From Nitrososphaerales archaeon TH1177 (GTDB taxonomy: Archaea > Thermoproteota > Nitrososphaeria > Nitrososphaerales > Nitrososphaeraceae), in assembly GCA_014523515.1 (NCBI GenBank), contig JAATVJ010000404.1, positions 1 to 11,575 of the forward strand: a DNA stretch of 11,575 bases, in the 5' to 3' direction. The first letter of the stretch is position 1. Every line of letters begins with the position of its first letter. A model generated the notes under the pieces. The model was not told where the DNA came from. It searched no databases and saw only the letters and a list, made by a program, of their open reading frames with translations. Positions 7,333 through 11,575 of this stretch are shown one piece after another. Both the position numbers and the translations under genes were made by a program.

Positions 7333-8496
7333 ATGAAGATTCAAAATAATATTATAAATAATATTCCTGAGCCTCATGGGGGGCGACTTGTAAATAGGGT
7401 TTTTGAATTAAAAAATAACAATGCCATGGATATGTTTTCCATTGAAATTGATGATAACTTGAGAAATGATATTGAAAATATTGGAGATGGTATTTTTAGT
7501 CCATTGGAAGGATTTATTGGAAAAGATGACTTTGAGAGTATTTTAAAATCGGGAAGATTAAAAAATGGATTACCATGGACAATTCCTATAGTCTTAGATG
7601 TGGATGAATCAATTGCAAAAAAAATACAAAATTATCGTGAAATATCTTTAAAGAATAATGGCGACCATTTTGCAACTCTATACTTCGATGAGTTTTATTC
7701 GTACAATAAATTAGACATGGTTAGAGCATTATATCGTACAGATGATGAAAAACATCCAGGCGTATCTAAGACCTTTAAAATGAAAGAATTTTTAGTTTCT
7801 GGAAAAATTGACGTTAATAAAAAGATAAATAACTATAATTTAAGAAATTATAGGAAGGAACCTACAAAAACTCGAGAAGAGATTAAAAGGAAAGGATGGA
7901 AAACTATGGTTGGTTTTCAAACTAGAAATATTCCACATATAGCACATGAAATGCTTCAAAAAGCAGCTTTAAATATCTATGATGGAATTTTTATCAATCC
8001 TCTAATAGGTAAAAAGAAAACAGGTGATTTTAAAGACGAAGTGATACTTGAATCGTATATAAAGTTAATCGAAAATTATTTCCCATCTAATAGGGTGATG
8101 TTTGTTACTCTTCATACTGAAATGAGATATGCAGGACCAAAAGAAGCGATTCATCATGCTATTATGAGAAAAAACTTTGGCTGTTCTCACTTTATAGTAG
8201 GACGAGATCATGCTGGTGTAAGTGATTATTATCATCCTTTTGCCGCTCATGAAATCTTTAAAGAATATCCTGATATAGGAATTCAACCCATATTCTTTCC
8301 AGCCTTCTATTACTGTAAAAAATGCTTAGGATATGCTAATGAGAGAAATTGTCCTCATGGTTCAGAATATAAAGAAGAATTATCAGGGACAAGAATGAGA
8401 AAGATGGTCACTTCTGGAGAACTGCCAGGAAAACATCTACTAAGACCAGAAATTGCAGATGTAATTATAAAATTCCAAAATCCATTTGTTTCTTGA
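7333..8496 (+). CDS. sat: ATP sulfurylase (sulfate adenylyltransferase)
   Basis: Makes APS and pyrophosphate from sulfate and ATP, the first step of sulfate assimilation, in the cytoplasm. From the ATG at 7333 the protein has 387 residues, normal for the single-domain form without a fused APS kinase. The active-site signatures are in order: FQTRNIPHIAH (195-205) with the QTRN and HxxH contacts, GRDHAG (290-295), and SGTRMR (351-356). Between them C328-x2-C331-x8-C340-P-H342 looks like the structural zinc site known in some bacterial and archaeal enzymes of this form. A TTG at 7324 could add three residues; ATG is preferred because it is the stronger codon and GGAT lies just upstream. It follows cysH on the same strand after about 390 bases, so the two are functionally paired but probably transcribed from separate promoters. 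A run of seven T follows the stop by about 30 bases. Confidence 0.95.
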   Translation: MKIQNNIINNIPEPHGGRLVNRVFELKNNNAMDMFSIEIDDNLRNDIENIGDGIFSPLEGFIGKDDFESILKSGRLKNGLPWTIPIVLDVDESIAKKIQNYREISLKNNGDHFATLYFDEFYSYNKLDMVRALYRTDDEKHPGVSKTFKMKEFLVSGKIDVNKKINNYNLRNYRKEPTKTREEIKRKGWKTMVGFQTRNIPHIAHEMLQKAALNIYDGIFINPLIGKKKTGDFKDEVILESYIKLIENYFPSNRVMFVTLHTEMRYAGPKEAIHHAIMRKNFGCSHFIVGRDHAGVSDYYHPFAAHEIFKEYPDIGIQPIFFPAFYYCKKCLGYANERNCPHGSEYKEELSGTRMRKMVTSGELPGKHLLRPEIADVIIKFQNPFVS

Positions 8497-8528
8497 TGTC
8501 TGTAAAAATCAGTTAAACTCTTATTCTC

Positions 8529-8535
8529 TTTTTTT
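8529..8535 (+). terminator. Oligo-T terminator after sat
   Basis: Seven consecutive T inside a pyrimidine-rich stretch, beginning 33 bases after the sat stop, matches the simple T-run terminators of archaea. No strong hairpin precedes it. Confidence 0.45.
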
Positions 8536-8660
8536 GAATTCTATTGGTTATTTTATTTAAAGGATTCACTATAAATTAATATTGTTAACTAATTTATTTT
8601 GCTGCTCTTCTGATTTTTATCTTTGATTTACGTTCATATTACTCTAAATTATTATATAAA

Positions 8661-9413
8661 ATGAAGTCAATGTATGCAAATTCTCTATTTGGTTTAATGA
8701 AAATTTCTTCATTTGCCGCGACTTCGATATTTCTTATTATACTTTTTTCCAATCATTTTGTTTATGCTCAAAATGTATCTGAATCTATAGGAGAAAAATT
8801 CGACACAGTAAAATCAAAAAGTCATGAGAGTTTTACTGTTCCCTTTAGTTCATCCAATACAGATCGAAAAAATCCAGTGATCTATACTTATGATACTCCT
8901 AAAGACGTTAGTTGGATTCTAGGTATTACAAATAATATGACTTACAATAATTCTTCTGAAGCAAAAACGATTATTAAATTGATGGAAAATCTACCCAGTG
9001 AAAAATTCATTGAATTAGCTATGTTTGAACAAAATGATAAATTTTGGGTTGCTGTTAATACAAATGAATCTGGTTATATAAGGGTTCACGAACAAGATAT
9101 TGATGGATGGTCTCGTGATGAACCACTTATGGTAGGACATGCTAATAATCAGGGTTTAACAGTTACTAATGGTAAAAGAATTGTCATTGACAGATTATCT
9201 TTAGATGGTTTTAGTTTAGGATCAATTGCTGTATATGGAAAGGATGATACCGAATCTCCAATAAATACTCTGGATGGTTATCTTTCCTTTGATCTTTTAT
9301 ATGGTGATCCAAGAGATTCTCCATTGTATTTTGTACCCATCATCATGTTGGTTATAGCTGGAGCAGTAGTATTCATTTTACTTAAATTTAAGAAAAGAGA
9401 TCGTGACACTTAA
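8661..9413 (+). CDS. Secreted protein with signal peptide and C-terminal membrane anchor, unknown function
   Basis: I do not recognise the family. Counting from the ATG at 8661 (250 residues), a hydrophobic segment at about 18-32 ends in HFVYAQN, a good signal-peptidase site after A36. Residues about 37-222 are hydrophilic and rich in beta-type patterns, with Asn-x-Ser/Thr sites at 92-94, 97-99 and 135-137 that could be glycosylated. They include WSRDEPLMVGH (150-160) and SPINTLDGYLSF (199-210). A single membrane helix spans about 223-242 (YFVPIIMLVIAGAVVFILL) and a short basic tail KFKKRDR stays inside, so the body faces outside. ATGs at 8670 and 8697 are in frame. The one at 8697 gives a tidier 24-residue signal peptide, and TTATATAAA just before 8661 would be a well-placed TATA for it, so the true start may be 8697. 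The stop overlaps that of the convergent nth gene. Confidence 0.8.
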   Translation: MKSMYANSLFGLMKISSFAATSIFLIILFSNHFVYAQNVSESIGEKFDTVKSKSHESFTVPFSSSNTDRKNPVIYTYDTPKDVSWILGITNNMTYNNSSEAKTIIKLMENLPSEKFIELAMFEQNDKFWVAVNTNESGYIRVHEQDIDGWSRDEPLMVGHANNQGLTVTNGKRIVIDRLSLDGFSLGSIAVYGKDDTESPINTLDGYLSFDLLYGDPRDSPLYFVPIIMLVIAGAVVFILLKFKKRDRDT

Positions 9414-10054
9414 ATTTTAATTATTTTTTTTTGATTCAAGTAATAGTTACATATATATTTTAGACTACAAATTTCGCATTTAGGTCTTATAGGAAGACAA
9501 ATATTTTGTCCATACCTTACAAAAGTATTATTTAAAATTAACCAATATTTTCTATCTATTTTTTTTATTAGTTCTTCCTCTGTTTTTTTTGGATTCTGTG
9601 TTTTAACAATCCCAATTCTGTTAGAAATTCTATGAACATGAATATCAACTGGTATGGCTGGCTTATTAAAAGCATACACTAAAACACAGTTTGCAGTTTT
9701 TCTTCCTACACCAGGCAATTCTAACAGATCTTCAACTTCATTTGGTACAATTCCATGAAATTTTTCAACAATGATCCTAGATACCTGTTTAATTCTTTCT
9801 GCTTTAGTATTGTAAAAACCTATGCTATGTATAATTGATTTGATATCATTCAGATCTGCATTGGCTAATTCTCTTGCATTCTTATATTTCTGAAAAAGTT
9901 TACGTACAATTTTTGATGTATTTTCATCTCTTGAACGAGCAGATAGAATAGTTCCTATTAATATCTTAAATGGATTATTATCTTCTTCCATTTGCAGTTC
10001 TTTTAAAGCTGTAAGTCTCACTAGGTTATCTGAATTATTTAACTTTGTTTCCAT
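9410..10054 (-). CDS. nth: Endonuclease III, DNA glycosylase/AP lyase
   Basis: Base-excision repair enzyme that removes oxidised pyrimidines and cuts at the resulting abasic site. The 214 residues are the usual family length. The helix-hairpin-helix is ELPGVGRKTANCVL (112-125) with catalytic K119, and VDIHVHRISNRIG (136-148) supplies catalytic D137. At the C-terminus C186-x6-C193-x2-C196-x5-C202 is the canonical [4Fe-4S] loop, so the enzyme looks complete. The region after helix 1 reads LSARSRDENT where many bacterial members have LSAQTTD, a mild change. The start ATG at 10052-10054 is the first Met of the frame. TTATACAC on the minus strand near 10093-10100 is a possible TATA giving a short leader. 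Its stop codon overlaps the stop of the convergent membrane-protein gene, leaving no intergenic space. CdvB lies upstream on the same strand but 370 bases away, so co-transcription is doubtful. Confidence 0.95.
   Translation of the reverse strand: METKLNNSDNLVRLTALKELQMEEDNNPFKILIGTILSARSRDENTSKIVRKLFQKYKNARELANADLNDIKSIIHSIGFYNTKAERIKQVSRIIVEKFHGIVPNEVEDLLELPGVGRKTANCVLVYAFNKPAIPVDIHVHRISNRIGIVKTQNPKKTEEELIKKIDRKYWLILNNTFVRYGQNICLPIRPKCEICSLKYICNYYLNQKKIIKI
9424..9432 (+). terminator. Oligo-T run after the membrane-protein gene, inside nth
   Basis: Nine consecutive T begin ten bases after the stop of the plus-strand membrane-protein gene and could end its transcript. The same bases encode the lysine-rich C-terminal tail (NQKKI) of nth on the other strand, so the run may simply be coding. 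It is the only T-run near that stop. Confidence 0.35.
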
Positions 10055-10424
10055 TTTGTTAAGAATATCTTCTATTATTATCAGTTCTGGAGTGTATAAT
10101 AATTATGTAAAAGTATATTTAATTATTTCAATATTTATTTATTAACTATACTATATATTTACAAAAAAATATTCATCCATCAATATGTATTTTGCATTAT
10201 AAAATCTAACAACAATTCTTGATGCGTGAATCTAATCATTTTCATTGTAGTAAAAAAAAGTATTTTTTAATAAAAAAGTTGATCTGATTGTTTTATCATA
10301 ATTTTTTAAATATTACAATTTTTTAAAGTCTATTTCTGTAAACTAAAAGAGATAATTGAACAATTAAAACTTATTTCTTTATAATTTATTTGAATAAAAA
10401 TAAAGTAAATTTAATTGCATGATA
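10055..10424. other. Intergenic region between cdvB and nth
   Basis: 370 bases of A+T-rich sequence. It contains the probable nth promoter at its left end and, beyond the cdvB stop, T-rich stretches on the minus strand (about 10395-10412) that could terminate cdvB. Only frames of about 20 codons are present, and I see no RNA gene, repeat array or mobile remnant. Confidence 0.5.
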
Positions 10425-11099
10425 CTAATAATTTTCAGAGTGTTCTCTAACTGAACGTGATTTCTGGCTATCCCTTTCTCCCTTTCCGGTAGGAGGTACA
10501 TCCGGTATATCCATACCTGTCCTTTGTTCAGCAATAAAGCTAGCTTCATCTAGTATTTTACCAACATCTTCTCCATAATTACTAAAATCGAATGTATTAT
10601 TTCCCATACCACTAGCATTTGTTAAAATATCGTTAAATGTTGTGTTTATTTCATTCAATTCTCCATCAGCTTGGGGTAAAACGTCATTTATTTTACCTTT
10701 TATATTCGATAGAGCACCAATTGCTGGACCTAAAGCTGCCATTGAATCACCTATATCTATTGTAGATTCTAATCTCATGTGGACTTGTTCAAGAGCTAAT
10801 TTTATTTGGGACATAGTTCTAGTAGTCTTTCTAACTTGAGCTAGTTCATTAGAAATCATTTTTCCCTGTTGTGAATCATGCTTTTGTAATGAAGAAATTA
10901 CTTGTTCAAAGTATACCTTTTCACGCGCTTTTAGTTTTTCCATCATTGAATCAAGTTTTCTATTTTGTGTTTGAATCTTATTTTTAGCTAATTCCATTTT
11001 AGGTTTTAGTGGCTGTTGAGATTTTAGACTATCTCTTAAAATATCGGTAGAATTGCGTTTTTTTTCTTTAATCCAATTATTGCTAAAATGGTTATCCAT
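10425..11099 (-). CDS. cdvB: ESCRT-III-like cell division protein, CdvB family
   Basis: A Snf7-fold protein that, in archaea using the Cdv system, polymerises on the membrane and constricts it during division. The 224-residue sequence has the ESCRT-III core: long basic then acidic helices at about 35-115 (heptad-like, with KAREKVYFEQVISSL and ISNELAQVRKTTRTMSQI), helix 3 at about 117-135 (GDSMAALGPAIGAL), helix 4 at about 138-160, a Gly/Asn linker, and helix 5 at about 175-192 (EDVGKILDEASFIAEQ). After it, MDIPDVPP (196-203) resembles a proline-rich MIM2 motif that would bind the MIT domain of the CdvC ATPase. The charged tail has no winged-helix domain. Thaumarchaea carry several CdvB paralogs, and which one this is cannot be settled here. 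Neither cdvA nor cdvC is adjacent. TTTAAGAT on the minus strand near 11127-11134 suits a leaderless start at the ATG at 11097-11099. Confidence 0.88.
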   Translation of the reverse strand: MDNHFSNNWIKEKKRNSTDILRDSLKSQQPLKPKMELAKNKIQTQNRKLDSMMEKLKAREKVYFEQVISSLQKHDSQQGKMISNELAQVRKTTRTMSQIKLALEQVHMRLESTIDIGDSMAALGPAIGALSNIKGKINDVLPQADGELNEINTTFNDILTNASGMGNNTFDFSNYGEDVGKILDEASFIAEQRTGMDIPDVPPTGKGERDSQKSRSVREHSENY

Positions 11100-11436
11100 G
11101 AATACTGATACATATTATTATTCAGATCTTAAATTGCAATGTCATTTTTGAATAACTAACTAGTAATTTTTTATAAACATTATCCAAACAAAAATGTAAT
11201 TACCGTATTTTATGAATATTATATTATTAATACATAAATTAACTTATTTTTTGTAAAGATATTTCTAGTAGTAGATATCTTTAGAGAGATTTAAAAAAGA
11301 AGACAATTTTTAATGATACTCAATCAACTAGTATTATCAGTTAAAGCAGTATAGCATATAGTGAAAATATCAAGAATAAAAAATTTAATCAATTAACATT
11401 AACAAAATTTTGTAATTTTATCATTTTAATCAATAG
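11100..11436. other. Intergenic region upstream of cdvB
   Basis: 337 bases with no believable gene. The left end carries the probable cdvB promoter. The one notable structure is a perfect 9-base inverted repeat, TAAAGATAT at 11254-11262 and ATATCTTTA at 11275-11283, with a 12-base loop. The right end meets the probable insertion-sequence tip at 11437. Confidence 0.5.
11254..11283. repeat. Perfect 9-base hairpin upstream of cdvB
   Basis: The arms TAAAGATAT and ATATCTTTA are exact inverses around the loop TTCTAGTAGTAG. It lies about 155 bases upstream of the cdvB start and about 150 bases from the probable IS tip. It could be an operator, a fold in a transcript or chance in A+T-rich DNA; nothing decides between these. 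Confidence 0.4.
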
Positions 11437-11575
11437 TGGAGTGGACCCATATTTTTGGGAACACTTTTCCCCTTATTTTATGGATACTATTTTTCATTAC
11501 CAATATTTATCACCTTCTTCTTTTCCTCCTCCTCTTGTTGCATTTTCCATTTTGAAATAAACTCATATGGTGTTA
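11437..11575 (-). mobile_element. Probable end of an insertion sequence (IS3/IS481-like), cut by the right edge
   Basis: The inferred tip begins TGGAGTGGACCC at 11437, continues with an A/T run and then GGGAACA (11457-11463). This layout, TG followed by a C-run, an A/T run and a G-run before ACA, recalls the terminal inverted repeats of IS3-type elements. Fifty bases inside it a minus-strand frame ends in a transposase-like C-terminus, the expected geometry for these elements. The other end, and any target duplication, lies outside the window, so the family assignment rests on memory of typical ends. Confidence 0.4.
11487..11575 (-). CDS. C-terminal fragment of a probable DDE transposase/integrase, partial
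   Basis: The minus strand entering from the right edge is open for 28 codons and stops with TAG at 11487-11489. It reads TPYEFISKWKMQQ followed by a Glu- then Lys-rich tail and a short end (VINIGNEK). The TPYEFI-KW ending resembles the last conserved segment of IS481/IS3-type DDE transposases, where a TPxE motif follows the region around the final catalytic Glu. No catalytic residues are inside the window. Twenty-eight codons are few, so an accidental open frame cannot be excluded, but the nearby element-like tip supports it. Confidence 0.4.
   Translation of the reverse strand, partial: TPYEFISKWKMQQEEEEKKKVINIGNEK

Noticed and set aside
8065..8286. Minus-strand 73-residue frame
   Set aside because: Shadow of the conserved GRDHAG region of sat.
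11457..11471. GGGAA/TTCCC hairpin as a terminator
   Set aside because: The stem is only five bases, no plus-strand gene precedes it, and it is better explained as part of the insertion-sequence tip.
1..11575. tRNA, rRNA, CRISPR array, defence cluster or other novel multi-gene system
   Set aside because: No tRNA arm signature, no regularly spaced repeats and no defence-type gene cluster was seen on either strand; reading by eye could miss a divergent small RNA.

Overview
The window looks like chromosomal DNA of an ammonia-oxidising-type archaeon of the Nitrososphaerota (Thaumarchaeota), plausibly of the low-GC Nitrososphaera/Nitrosocosmicus kind; the genus is inference. The supporting signs are an ESCRT-III/CdvB division protein, a two-subunit class 1B dihydroorotate dehydrogenase, a small ribbon-helix-helix-like protein of a type I associate with thaumarchaea, TATA boxes close to start codons (leaderless or short-leader genes), TTG starts, and a very A+T-rich sequence throughout.

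Layout, left to right. (1) 1-320: the start of a minus-strand ribbon-helix-helix-like protein, cut by the left edge. (2) 591-1424: a minus-strand TIM-barrel sugar isomerase/epimerase. Directly upstream, 1472-2285 is a badly decayed minus-strand TatD-type metal-dependent hydrolase, with one nonsense codon near the start and several frameshifts. It was probably the isomerase's former operon partner. (3) 2626-4387: pyrD and pyrK, overlapping and both apparently starting with TTG. They form the dihydroorotate dehydrogenase/electron-transfer pair of pyrimidine synthesis. (4) 4436-5878: a minus-strand AIR-synthase/SelD-like protein that meets pyrK tail to tail and diverges from the sulfur genes. (5) 6135-8496: an APS-reductase-type cysH and sat (ATP sulfurylase), the first two steps of sulfate assimilation, separated by 382 bases rich in repeats and TATA-like sites. 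(6) 8661-9413: a secreted protein of unknown function with one C-terminal membrane anchor. Its stop overlaps the stop of the convergent endonuclease III gene (9410-10054). (7) 10425-11099: a CdvB-family ESCRT-III protein without cdvA or cdvC beside it. (8) 11437-11575: probably the end of an insertion sequence, with a transposase C-terminus and a terminal repeat, cut by the right edge.

Most of the window is housekeeping metabolism (pyrimidines, sulfur, DNA repair, division). I did not find a convincing undescribed multi-gene system. The points most worth a second look are the hydrolase pseudogene next to an intact isomerase, the SelD-like protein divergent from APS reductase, the structured gap before sat, and the IS end at the right edge.
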